A stretch of DNA of 64,000 nt. It comes from Lewinellaceae bacterium (GTDB taxonomy: Bacteria > Bacteroidota > Bacteroidia > Chitinophagales > Saprospiraceae). The stretch covers positions 62,001 through 126,000 of the forward strand of contig JADJSY010000023.1 of assembly GCA_016711435.1 (NCBI GenBank), written 5' to 3'. Position 1 is the stretch's first letter; every line of letters starts with the position of its first letter. Made by a program: the position numbers and the translations under genes. Under the pieces are notes generated by a model, which worked only from the letters and a program-made list of their open reading frames with translations, had not been told where the DNA came from and ran no database searches. Positions 56,379 to 64,000 of this stretch are shown here, one piece after another.

Positions 56379-56450
56379 TTTAGTGATGGCATGGGTTTAT
56401 GCGTATTAAAAAGTTCGTTTTTCTTCCGAAAAACCCATGCCATCACTAAA
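56379..56450. repeat. 20-bp perfect inverted repeat
   Basis: TTTAGTGATGGCATGGGTTT (56379-56398) is a perfect reverse complement of 56431-56450, with a 32-base AT-rich loop. It follows the operon terminator directly. From here to 56696 nothing else is visible; 56697-56738 is a run of CTCACTA/TTCACGA words before the next start codon. Confidence 0.8.
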
Positions 56451-56742
56451 CGTTTTGCTATTATCAGTCAATTACCTGATCGAATCTGATAACCGATAGG
56501 GGCAAAACCGCAACGTTTGTCTTATCATTATCAATGCGGCATTTCACCTCCGAATCTGGCAGCCCCGCGCATTTCCCTTACTGTTTTATATACATTTCAT
56601 CGTTTTCAGTTGTTTGAGTCGGGTACAAACCGGCCCGAATCACAACTGCCAACCACTTGTGTTGACTATAGAACAGTACAAGCCCTCATTTCACCACCAC
56701 TCACTATTCACGACTCACTACTCACGATTCACTCTCACAATC

Positions 56743-57689
56743 ATGGAAACATCTAAACCGAACTCTCGCCGCCAGTTTTTACGCAACACCGCACTGGCAT
56801 CCTTAGCCGTCGGCGCAGCCCCAGCCCTGACAAAAGCCGCCACCCCACCCCACCGCTACCAACTCGACGTCACTTGTGGCGTTACCACCCGCGACTACTA
56901 CGGACAAGGGCCTTTTTACACCGCCAATCCGCCGGTCATCATCAACAACCAGTTGGCCGGACCGAACGAACCGGGCACCCGGCTCATCCTCAGCGGCGTG
57001 GTGCGCACGCTCGATTGTTCGGAAGTCATTCCCGATGCCCTGATCGATATCTGGCACGCCAATGACGCCGGGCAGTACGACAATTCCGGCTACAACCTGC
57101 GGGGCACGGTCCGCTCGAATGCGCAAGGGTTTTACCTGTTTGAAACCGTGCTGCCGGGCAAATACCTGAATGGCGCCAGTTTCCGGCCCCGGCATATCCA
57201 TTTTAAAATCACCTCGCCAGGGTTTGCGACGCTGACGACGCAATTGTATTTTGAAGGCGACACTTCTATTCCCGGTGATGCTGCGGCCTCGCTCACCAGC
57301 GGAACCTTCAACGCGCTGCCGCGGATTATCCCGATTGTACTCAATGCAGAAGGTAAATACGAAGGCACCTGGGACATCGTAGTGGACGGCGACGGGGTGA
57401 CCGGCATATCCGACCTGCATTTGGACAAAGGAATCCTTTATGAAACATCGCCGAATCCTTTTCGGGATAGCCTGCGCATCCAATACGGCGTTTTTCAGCA
57501 AGCCCGCACCAGGGTAGAGGTATTCAACCTGCAGGGCAACCGCGTCGCCATTCTGGACGAACAATCCTCAGCCCTGAAAAATACGAGGCCGTTTGGAAAC
57601 CAGACAGCGCCGTAGCCAGTGGCGTTTATTTTATTGTGCTAAAAATCAATGATTTGCAGGTGCATTATTTAAAAGTAGTGAAGGAATAA
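56743..57689 (+). CDS. Secreted intradiol ring-cleavage dioxygenase with Tat signal and T9SS sorting domain (frameshift near the end)
   Basis: Start ATG 56743. The N-terminus carries a twin-arginine signal (SRRQFLRNTALASLAVGAA). The catalytic domain follows, residues 40-225, with DALIDIWHANDAGQYDNSGY, VLPGKYLNGASF and RPRHIHFKI; the Tyr and the two His of HIH are the expected Fe(III) ligands. From ETSPNPFRDSLRIQY a type A T9SS sorting domain begins. The frame stops at 57615, but another frame gives EAVWKPDSAVASGVYFIVLK and ends HYLKVVKE at 57689, the usual end of such a domain, so one base is missing near 57571. Ring substrate unknown. Confidence 0.82.
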
Positions 57690-57754
57690 AATATTATGCA
57701 GCCAATGTGAAACAAAAAATTTATGTTTGTGCCAACAAATAGTTTTTTCTAAAT

Positions 57755-58672
57755 ATGGCACGCAAATCTTCTTCCGATTCCGGCGGTTTTTTATTCAAAA
57801 CAGGCATTTTCGCAGTGCTGGCCGGCGTTGCGTTCTGGTTGTTCAACCAGTTTGGTGGCAAAAAAACCGATGAAACGTCCGAGGCCGCTACCCCGACGGA
57901 AATGCCGGCCAAACCAACTCCGGCGCCGGAAAAACCGGCAGAGTCGCAGGTTTCAGAATCAATATTGCCTGTTTCTACCACAGGTGAAGTGGTGCGGCAT
58001 ACCTGGTTTGTATTGTCCTACGATGAAGACCACGAACAGGCGGAGTGGGTTACGTACGAACTCACCCGCGACCGCCTCAATCAAAACTGGTCCGAACGTC
58101 CAAACAGCTTCCGGCCCGACCCGGAGGTGCGTACCGAAAGCGCCACACCGCGCGATTACTCCGGTAGCGGCTTTGACAAAGGCCACCTCTGCCCTGCCGC
58201 AGATATGGCGTTTAACGACGCTGCCATCGACGAAACATTCTTCATGAGCAACATGAGTCCGCAGGTACCTGCTTTCAACGGCGGCGTCTGGCGGGAACTG
58301 GAAGAACTGACCCGCGACTGGGCGCGCAGATTCGAACAACTGTATGTCGTAACCGGACCGGTGCTGACGCAGCAACACTTGGGGCAAATCGGTTTCAGCA
58401 AAGTATCCGTTCCTGCCGCCTATTACAAGGTATTGCTGGCGCCGGAACAACACAAGGCGATTGCTTTTGTGCTCCCCAATGCCCTGAGTACCAAGCCGGT
58501 ACTGGAATACGCTTATTCTATCGATCAGGTTGAAAAAATGACTGGACTTGATTTTTTTCCAAATACGCTGAAAGGCCTGGATGAAGAACTGGAAGGTTCC
58601 TTAGACCTCGATGCCTGGCCCATCGACCGGAAACGATATGAGGAAAGGTTGAAGACGTGGAACAGGAAATAA
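57755..58672 (+). CDS. DNA/RNA non-specific endonuclease (NUC family)
   Basis: 305 residues: one N-terminal membrane helix (GIFAVLAGVAFWLFNQFGG), an Ala/Pro/Glu-rich linker to about residue 70, then a NUC (beta-beta-alpha metal) nuclease domain. The active site is GFDKGHLCPAADM, a DKGH form of the DRGH motif with the catalytic His, and the metal Asn lies in FFMSNMSPQVPAFN. YVVTGPVL and KTVPAAYYKV-like VPAAYYKVLL complete the fold. Probably anchored in the inner membrane facing the periplasm; nutrient or defence role not decidable. Confidence 0.88.
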   Translation: MARKSSSDSGGFLFKTGIFAVLAGVAFWLFNQFGGKKTDETSEAATPTEMPAKPTPAPEKPAESQVSESILPVSTTGEVVRHTWFVLSYDEDHEQAEWVTYELTRDRLNQNWSERPNSFRPDPEVRTESATPRDYSGSGFDKGHLCPAADMAFNDAAIDETFFMSNMSPQVPAFNGGVWRELEELTRDWARRFEQLYVVTGPVLTQQHLGQIGFSKVSVPAAYYKVLLAPEQHKAIAFVLPNALSTKPVLEYAYSIDQVEKMTGLDFFPNTLKGLDEELEGSLDLDAWPIDRKRYEERLKTWNRK

Positions 58673-58830
58673 GGGATGAGGAATGAGGGATGGCCGAGCG
58701 TGATGTCTAGGTATGAAGGATGAGGAATGAGGGATGGCCGAGCATGATGTCGGGCATCACGCTCGGCCATCCCTCATTCCTCTCACCTCTCAACCCTCAA
58801 CAATCTCAACAATCTCAACACCATAACTTC
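58672..58830. repeat. GGGATGA-word palindrome with GCCGAGCGTGATGTC modules
   Basis: GGGATGAGGAATGAGGGATG and GCCGAGCGTGATGTC appear twice in direct order (58672-58707 and 58720-58751), then in reverse as GCATCACGCTCGGCC plus ATCCCTCATTCCTC (58754-58782). The second copy and the reverse copy form a tight stem. CTCAACAAT words follow to 58822. Confidence 0.85.
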
Positions 58831-58893
58831 AGATCGAACGTTTTTGTCGAACTTTGCGCACATTCTTACCATTCAACTTGCGCCGACCATACC

Positions 58894-59490
58894 ATGATCT
58901 GGAACCGAATTTACCTTTTGCTATTGTTCGTATCATTTTTGTCTGCCTGTGAAGAGACCGTCACAGCGCCCAAACCCCGTGCCTATCCGCGTGTGATTTA
59001 TCCTGAAAAAGCGTATAAACCCTTTGACCAGGGGTATTGCGATTTTACTTTTGAACAACCCGTATATGCCGTGGTGGAGCACGATACCACTTATTTTGAT
59101 GAAAAACCGGCAAGCGACTGTTGGTTCAACCTACTCGTGCCGCAACTCAATGCGAAAATTTATTGCAGCTACTATCCTATCAGTAGCCGCAAGGATTTTG
59201 ACAAACTGGTAGCGGATGCTTTTGAAATGACCAACAAGCACAACATCAAAGCCAGTTATATCGAGGAAATTCCGGTGCATCGCCCTTCCGCGCAGGTGTA
59301 CGGCATCGTTTTCCATGTGGAAGGCGCAGCAGCCTCTACCTACCAGTTTTTCCTGACCGATTCCACCCGCAATTTTGTCCGCGGGTCCCTGTATTTTAAT
59401 ACCCAGGCGCGCCCCGACTCGCTGGCCCCTGTGGTCGATTTTATGAAAAAAGACCTGGATAGGATGGTGAATACGTTTAAGTGGCAGTAA
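58894..59490 (+). CDS. gldD: Gliding motility / T9SS lipoprotein GldD
   Basis: Start chosen at ATG 58894 (MIWNRIYLLLLFVSF), giving a lipobox LSACEE with Cys near residue 19; the longer frame upstream is palindrome. The 198-residue product matches GldD: PKPRAYPRVIYPEKAYKPFD, CDFTFEQPVYAVVE, CWFNLLVPQLNAKIYCSYY, VYGIVFHVEGAAASTYQFFL and DSTRNFVRGSLYF. GldD is an outer-membrane or periplasmic lipoprotein required for gliding and T9SS function in Flavobacterium. The usual gldE neighbour is not present here. Confidence 0.88.
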   Translation: MIWNRIYLLLLFVSFLSACEETVTAPKPRAYPRVIYPEKAYKPFDQGYCDFTFEQPVYAVVEHDTTYFDEKPASDCWFNLLVPQLNAKIYCSYYPISSRKDFDKLVADAFEMTNKHNIKASYIEEIPVHRPSAQVYGIVFHVEGAAASTYQFFLTDSTRNFVRGSLYFNTQARPDSLAPVVDFMKKDLDRMVNTFKWQ

Positions 59491-59492
59491 GG

Positions 59493-59652
59493 TGTGTGGT
59501 GTATGGTGTTTAGTGTTTGCGCTTCGCCTTTGTTTTTGGTGTTTAGTGTTTCGGGCGCTCCGCCTTTGGCAGTAGTTGGTATTTTGGCCAAATTTTCACA
59601 AGTGCCAAGTCCGAAGCGCCCTAAACACGAAACACTAAACACCAAACACTAA
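59493..59652. repeat. GTGTTTA-word palindrome spanning a convergent gap
   Basis: GTGTGTGGTGTATGGTGTTT and AGTGTTTG (59493-59515), then TGGTGTTTAGTGTTTCGGGC (59536-59555), face GCGCCCTAAACACG and AAACACTAAACACCAAACAC (59609-59648). Modules GCGCTTCGCC and GCGCTCCGCC match the inner part of 43681-43790. The element runs from just after the gldD stop across the stop of the convergent gene (59635). Confidence 0.82.
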
Positions 59653-60705
59653 TTCAACTTGTTCGCTCACCGCATACCCAATACACGTATTCACCATGCT
59701 GCCGGGGCCTTCGCGCCGGGTAGAGTCCACAAACGCCACTTCGACCTCACCGGCAGTACATTTGGCTAAACAGGTGAAACAAACCCCGCTTTTGCAAGTA
59801 TAAGGCAGCGCGATACCCTGCCGGAGCGCCGCATTCAAAATGGTTTCGCCTTCATACGTCTGAAATTCGATCCGCTCATTTTTCCCTTGCGCGAGGATCG
59901 TGTGCATTTTCGAGGTATCTATGATACGATCCGGTAATCTGGTGTCCGGCAAAAAAGTCTCCTGACGGATATGCTCGTCCGGGAAATCGAGCGTGCGCAG
60001 CGTCATACGGGCCATGCGCATCAAAGCGGTTGGCGCACAGAGATAAAACCAGGTGTTTCGGCGCTGACGGGGCGTGATTTTCTCCTGAAAATACGCCAGC
60101 AGCAGTTGTTCCAGCAGTTCGTTGTTCAGGTGACGGGACAGGGCATGTTCCGCATTTTTTTCCCGGCTAAAAAAATAGATACACTTGAATCGCGCAGGGT
60201 ATTCGGCTATCCAGCGGTCGATTTGGGCTTTAAAAATCGTACTTTGACTGTCTCGATTGGCGTAGTAAAGTACGATTTTGGTATTCCGATGCGCGTTTTC
60301 CCTGGATTGAAGCAACATTTTCAGGTGACTGAACACAGGAGTAATGCCGCTTCCAGCCGCGATAAAAAACAATGTATCCACCTGTTTTTCCGGCAATAAA
60401 AAAAGCCCATTCGGGTCGATGGCTTCCAATAGGTCGCCCGCTTGCACGTGGCGGAGCAGGTAATTGGAAAACTCCCCGTTGACAACGCGTTTCACCGTGA
60501 TAGCGGGCAAGGCATCTACGCCCGGACAAGTGCTGAAGGAATAAGCGCGGCGTTTTTCCCGGCCATTTGATTGGAACAACAGCGTCAGGTATTGCCCGGG
60601 CCGGTAATGCAGCGGCAGTCCGTCGGCTGGCTCCAGTACAAATGTAGCGGTATCGCCCGTTTCCGGGATCTTGGAAAGAATGCGCAAGCGACGTCGTTGC
60701 TCCAT
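59635..60705 (-). CDS. Ferredoxin reductase-like flavoprotein with C-terminal 2Fe-2S domain
   Basis: 356 residues: FAD domain (ATFVLEPADGLPLHYRPG, RAYSFSTCP) near residues 15-100, NAD(P) domain (LFFIAAGSGITPVFSHLKML, WFYLCAPTALMRMA) to about 240, and a plant-type ferredoxin domain with YTCKSGVCFTCLAKC and a fourth Cys in VNTCIGYA. This order is that of phenylacetyl-CoA oxygenase reductase PaaE and related one-component reductases. No oxygenase is nearby, so the electron acceptor is unknown. A TAATTTTG box lies 22 bases upstream of the start. Confidence 0.88.
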   Translation of the reverse strand: MEQRRRLRILSKIPETGDTATFVLEPADGLPLHYRPGQYLTLLFQSNGREKRRAYSFSTCPGVDALPAITVKRVVNGEFSNYLLRHVQAGDLLEAIDPNGLFLLPEKQVDTLFFIAAGSGITPVFSHLKMLLQSRENAHRNTKIVLYYANRDSQSTIFKAQIDRWIAEYPARFKCIYFFSREKNAEHALSRHLNNELLEQLLLAYFQEKITPRQRRNTWFYLCAPTALMRMARMTLRTLDFPDEHIRQETFLPDTRLPDRIIDTSKMHTILAQGKNERIEFQTYEGETILNAALRQGIALPYTCKSGVCFTCLAKCTAGEVEVAFVDSTRREGPGSMVNTCIGYAVSEQVELVFGV

Positions 60706-60727
60706 AGATTGGCTTACGGTTGATCCG

Positions 60728-60735
60728 CAAAATTA
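60728..60735 (-). promoter_or_regulatory. -7 box of the ferredoxin reductase gene
   Basis: TAATTTTG on the minus strand matches TANNTTTG and ends 22 bases before the start codon. The nearest TTG upstream (60762-60760) is 24 bases away, slightly far for -33. Confidence 0.45.
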
Positions 60736-60766
60736 CACATCCGATGGGCACTAACTGCACAACTTC

Positions 60767-61297
60767 TTATTTTGCTGCGAGCATTTTCGTCACAAAATCA
60801 CGGAGCACAAAGCGCATATCTTTCATCAGATCACCAGAATTGCTGCCCTGTCTAAAATTGTAAGTAAATTCAACAGCACCAGTGACGGTATTGACTACAG
60901 ATGCATTGAAATATTCAAAAAAACTGCCAGTCAAACGCCAATTCATATCGTAGCGCACCACGTAATCGGCCTGTTTATCTTTAAAAATCTCGACGCCCAG
61001 CGGCCGGTACTGCATGGTGTTGTAAGTGGTGTCATTGGTGGTGATGGTGACATTACCAGCGGGCGCCGATTGTGTGCGCAGGTAATTGTCTGCAATTACT
61101 TTAAAACCCTGTGATAACAATTGTTGCTCGAGCGCAATCAGCACCTGGTCATTGGTGTTCAGACTCACCACTTTAAAACTGGCATCTGCCTTAAAAGTAG
61201 GCGCACGAAATGCGTCAATGCTTTGTGCAACAGGATAACATCCTGTAAAGAACAGCCCGAACAACAGGATTGGCAGTATAGATACTTTGCGTTGCAT
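60767..61297 (-). CDS. Lipoprotein of unknown function
   Basis: 176 residues with a lipobox (LLFGLFFTGCYPVAQ, Cys near residue 20). The mature part alternates strands and helices (FKVVSLNTNDQVLIALEQQL, DYVVRYDMNWRLTGSFFEYF, VNTVTGAVEFTYNFRQGS), a layout like the CsgG/LptE-type assembly lipoproteins, but no family is identified. It would be anchored in the outer or inner membrane on the periplasmic side. It is read in the same direction as the reductase 61 bp downstream. Confidence 0.72.
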   Translation of the reverse strand: MQRKVSILPILLFGLFFTGCYPVAQSIDAFRAPTFKADASFKVVSLNTNDQVLIALEQQLLSQGFKVIADNYLRTQSAPAGNVTITTNDTTYNTMQYRPLGVEIFKDKQADYVVRYDMNWRLTGSFFEYFNASVVNTVTGAVEFTYNFRQGSNSGDLMKDMRFVLRDFVTKMLAAK

Positions 61298-61641
61298 GGT
61301 GTATATTTTTCCTGCAAACTATGGTAATTAACATCAAACAGCGCATTAAAACATTGTTAAATGGCTTTTTAGCCTGTTACGGCATTAACACTTGTATGTT
61401 TTTTTAACTGCCAGAAGATAAAGTACCCAGAGTAATCAAACCTTAAAATTACATTCATAAGACTTTTAGATGATAAAGATCATCTTGTCTCCTACATGTC
61501 ATTTTGGTTTTTCGGCCTGCTATTTGCACCAAACATTTCTTTTACGATTCCACTCTTGCCATAGAAGATATTACGCTTTTTATCTCCTTCGCTGCGATGG
61601 CAAGGGGCTACACCTTATTCATACCATAAATTTCTAATACT
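61298..61641. other. Divergent gap with a short palindrome
   Basis: No gene is visible in this 344-bp AT-rich stretch between divergent genes. AGATGAT (61478-61484) pairs perfectly with ATCATCT (61489-61495) around AAAG; this could be an operator for either side. No heptamer words or long palindromes occur here. Confidence 0.45.
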
Positions 61642-62993
61642 ATGAAAAAAGCACCAACACTTTTTTGCTGCTTGCTGCAACCGGCTATTTTTTGTCCTGT
61701 GTACACGAAGTTTCCATCCAATTGGATGACTCACTCGAAGATGCTTTGAACCTGCGATCCGCTACCGGTTCGTACGAACATTTTATTTTACCCAAAAGCG
61801 ACGACTACGCTTTGTTGCCCAACCAGGACGCGAAGAATCCTATTACTCCTATTAAAGTGACTTTGGGCAGGCTACTTTTTTTTGAAACTGGCCTTGGCCT
61901 GGAGCCGACTTACTCCGTTTCCAAAGTAGCGTACTCGTGCAGCAGTTGCCACGTTCCTGAGAGAGGTTTTACCGCAGGCCGTTTTCAGGGTATTGCCGAC
62001 GGAGCGATTGGATTTGGCGAAAGCGGTGAGGGTCGTATGAAAAACCCTTCTTACCTGGGCAATGATGTGGACGCGCAAGGCGCCCGGCCTTTGCCGGTTA
62101 TCAATACCGCTTTTGTAACCAATGCTTTGTGGGCCGGCACATTCGGTTCATTCGGCTCAAATGAAGGCACCGAATCGGTCTGGAACCAGGACACACTTGT
62201 GGAGGTCAATTTCAAGGGATTACAGGGCCTGGAGGCCAATAACAACAGAGCGCTTATTGTCCACCGGCAGGTGGTAAATAAAAATGTGACCGATTCTTTA
62301 GGTTACACGGCGCTGTTCGACGCGGCATTCCCCGAAATTCCGGAGAACGAACGTTACACCCGAACAACGGCTGCGTTTGCCATTGCCGCTTATTTCCGCA
62401 CCATTCTGACCAATGAGGCGCCTTTCCAGTTGTGGCTCAAGGGCGATAAAGCGGCCATGACAGATCAACAAAAAAACGGCGCCCTGCTCTTTTTTGGAAA
62501 AGCCGGTTGTTCGAGCTGCCACAACAGCCCTTCGCTGAACACCCTGCCGCACGGTTTTTTTGCGCTGGGCGTGAATGATTTGCACCAAAGTGGATATGAG
62601 GTTTTTCGCACAGGCCCGAATGACAAACGCAACCTGGGTCGCGGCGGCTTTACCGGTCGCGAAGAGGATATGCACAAGTTTAAAGTGCCGCAACTCTACA
62701 ACCTGAAAGATGTGGGTTTTTATTTCCACGGCGCAAGCAAAACTTCCTTACGGGATGTAGTGGAATACTTCAACAACGGTATTCCGGAAAACCCGAATGT
62801 ACCGGCGAGTCAAATATCGCCCCTGTTCCGTCCTTTGCATCTGAACGAACAGGAAAAGGCCGATCTGGTGGAATTCCTGGAAAACGGGTTGTATGATCCC
62901 AACCTGAAGCGTTATGCGCCTGCGATCACCATGTCGGGCAATTGTTTCCCGAATAATGATCCGGTTTCGCGGTTGGATATGGGATGCCAGTGA
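61642..62993 (+). CDS. Di-heme cytochrome c peroxidase family lipoprotein (frameshift in signal peptide)
   Basis: The body is a MauG/CcpA-type di-heme peroxidase of about 440 residues with two heme sites, SCSSCHVPERGF and CSSCHNSPSLNT, plus GRLLFFETGLGLEP at the start. FKVPQLYNLKDVGFYFHG precedes the final LNEQEKADLVEFLENGLYDP. The open frame proper begins at TTG 61665, but ATG 61642 in another frame gives MKKAPTLF. Adding one T to the T6 run at 61661-61666 joins them as a lipoprotein signal ending GYFLSC. So the gene probably starts at 61642 and the indel is in a homopolymer. Periplasmic peroxide removal is the usual role. Confidence 0.87.
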
Positions 62994-63000
62994 TAAGGAC

Positions 63001-63125
63001 GATTGAACGGATAGGACACCGATTTTTAAACCCATAGGCACATAGGACACATAGCGTAGAGTACTCTCAAAACTATGTGTTCTATGTGCCTATGTGTTTA
63101 AAAATCCGTGTCCTATCCGTTCAAT
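63001..63125. repeat. 125-bp near-perfect palindrome in a convergent gap
   Basis: Arms 63001-63058 and 63068-63125 differ at only a few bases: GATTGAACGGATAGGACAC and ATAGGCACATAG pair with CTATGTGCCTAT and GTGTCCTATCCGTTCAATC. The centre GCGTAGAGTACTCT is shared with 22367-22380, as is the CATAGGCACATAG core. It lies between the stops of the peroxidase and OmpA-domain genes. Confidence 0.92.
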
Positions 63126-63136
63126 CCGTGTTCCCT

Positions 63137-64000
63137 TTATTCCTCCACGAGTTGGAAATCCGTTCTCCGGTTTTTACGGCGTCCGTCTTCGCTGCCATTA
63201 TCGGCTACAGGGTTATCAGGGCCATTGCCGATGGCTACAAAACGGCTGCGCGGCATACCGTATTCCTTGACAAGATAGTCGATAACGGCCTGCGCGCGTT
63301 TTCTGGAAAGCGCTACGTTGGAAGCGGCATTGCCCACATTGTCGGTGTTGCCTTCCACGCGAATACGGCTGTTGGCAAATGCCTTGGCAATCGGAACCAT
63401 CTCATTATCAACGATATACTTGGCATTGTCGTCGAGCAGGAACTCGCCCGAACGGAAAGAAATACTCACGCGTTTGGTCGCGACGGCGTCTTTCCCTTTG
63501 GCTTCGCTTTCAGAAATACTCGCAAACGTTTTTTGTCCTTCGGCGGCATGGTCGGCGCCGCTCAGGGAGGAGCGTTCCACGGCACTGAACCAGGCGGCTT
63601 TCGACCAACCCGGCACCACATCGCTGCTTTTCAGCACGCCTACATTGCGGTATTCTTTGGTCATTCGGCTGTACAGGTCTTCCCCGCTCACGCCCTTGAA
63701 GTTAGCGCGGTTGAGGCCGAAAAAGTTGACATTGTCGCCGTGGGTACAAAGGCGGACGTTATCGATGGCTTTGATGGCGTCGTCTTTCGTAAATCCGTCG
63801 AATGCATCGGCGAGAATGGCCGCAGCCTCCTGTTTGGCGGATGCGCTACGGTTGATTTCCGCTGCGCCTTTCATCCAGCCGTCGTAAAGTTGTTGCACCT
63901 TGTCGCGGTTGGCTTCCACCCATTTGCGTTTGGCGATAAATACGTCCGCAATGATATTGGAAGCATTGCGCGTGCTTTGCAGCACCCGCGCTCCGGGTAC
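63137..64000 (-). CDS. Substrate-binding-protein-like protein with C-terminal OmpA domain, 5' end missing
   Basis: The frame remains open to base 64000, so the N-terminus is outside. The visible 287 residues begin with a part resembling solute-binding proteins of ABC transporters (KWVEANRDKVQQLYDGWMKG, DNVRLCTHGDNVNFFGL), then a linker, then an OmpA/MotB peptidoglycan-binding domain: FRSGEFLLDDNAKYIVDNEM, SRIRVEGNTDNVGNAASN, ALSRKRAQAVIDYLV and GRRKNRRTDFQLVEE. Such fusions tether a periplasmic binding domain to the cell wall. Ligand unknown. Confidence 0.82.
   Translation of the reverse strand, partial: VPGARVLQSTRNASNIIADVFIAKRKWVEANRDKVQQLYDGWMKGAAEINRSASAKQEAAAILADAFDGFTKDDAIKAIDNVRLCTHGDNVNFFGLNRANFKGVSGEDLYSRMTKEYRNVGVLKSSDVVPGWSKAAWFSAVERSSLSGADHAAEGQKTFASISESEAKGKDAVATKRVSISFRSGEFLLDDNAKYIVDNEMVPIAKAFANSRIRVEGNTDNVGNAASNVALSRKRAQAVIDYLVKEYGMPRSRFVAIGNGPDNPVADNGSEDGRRKNRRTDFQLVEE

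Overview
The window reads as the chromosome of a Bacteroidota bacterium, most likely of the Saprospiria/Chitinophagia type (inference from gene content). Direct signs are secreted proteins with type IX secretion (T9SS) sorting domains of both kinds (CotH protein, intradiol dioxygenase, CHU_C repeat protein), the gliding/secretion lipoprotein GldD, a hybrid two-component system with an AraC output, TANNTTTG-type -7 promoter boxes, a six-gene Na+-NQR operon and an F-ATPase operon holding only atpBEFHAG. No rRNA, tRNA, CRISPR, prophage or insertion sequence was recognised.

Layout. 1-4.6 kb: mannobiose use (the 3' part of a GH130 mannosylglucose phosphorylase, a 2-epimerase), a methyltransferase, a CBS protein and glucokinase. 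4.8-9.4 kb: universal stress protein, a frame-broken AraC regulator beside an intact aldo/keto reductase, a small CBM48 protein and a frame-broken methyltransferase. 9.6-27.2 kb: CotH protein, a LytS/LytTR-type sensor and regulator pair, a secreted unknown, a giant FG-GAP/CHU_C adhesin-like protein with thirteen 156-bp repeats, a small orphan gene and a 1356-residue hybrid sensor. 27.9-38.1 kb: a sodium module of nqrA, a small membrane protein, nqrBCDEF, apbE, an NqrM-like gene on the other strand, a CBS protein and nhaD. 38.3-45.2 kb, all minus strand: pullulanase, a frame-broken DUF3179 protein, two AhpD-like paralogues, YqgE, FabD and an unknown. 45.4-50.3 kb: ilvE, a decayed PIN toxin with an intact UPF0175 antitoxin, a secreted carboxypeptidase-regulatory-like protein and a MacB-type permease. 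50.6-56.2 kb: ATP synthase, closed by a clear terminator. 56.7-64 kb: Tat/T9SS dioxygenase, nuclease, GldD, ferredoxin reductase, two lipoproteins (one a di-heme peroxidase) and an OmpA-domain protein cut by the window end.

How the genes fit together. NQR would pump Na+ out on NADH oxidation. ApbE would attach FMN to NqrB and NqrC, and the NqrM-like protein would help metal-centre assembly. The ATP synthase c subunit lacks the Na+-binding residues and looks proton-coupled, so NhaD is the natural exchanger between the two ion gradients. Mannosyl-glucose made by the epimerase would be split by the GH130 enzyme, and the glucose phosphorylated by glucokinase.

The most unusual feature is between the genes. 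Many gaps hold nested palindromes whose outer arms are degenerate tandem repeats of about seven bases (GTTATNN, GTGTTTG, TGATGAA, GAGAAGT, GTGCGAA, GGGATGA, GTTTATA). Inner modules are shared between distant loci. Five of eight convergent gene pairs have the gap filled by such a palindrome almost exactly from stop codon to stop codon, and the ATP synthase cistrons are separated by them. A second trait is a high number of single-base frame breaks in otherwise well-kept genes, some in short homopolymers or in the tandem repeats, which may be consensus errors rather than decay.
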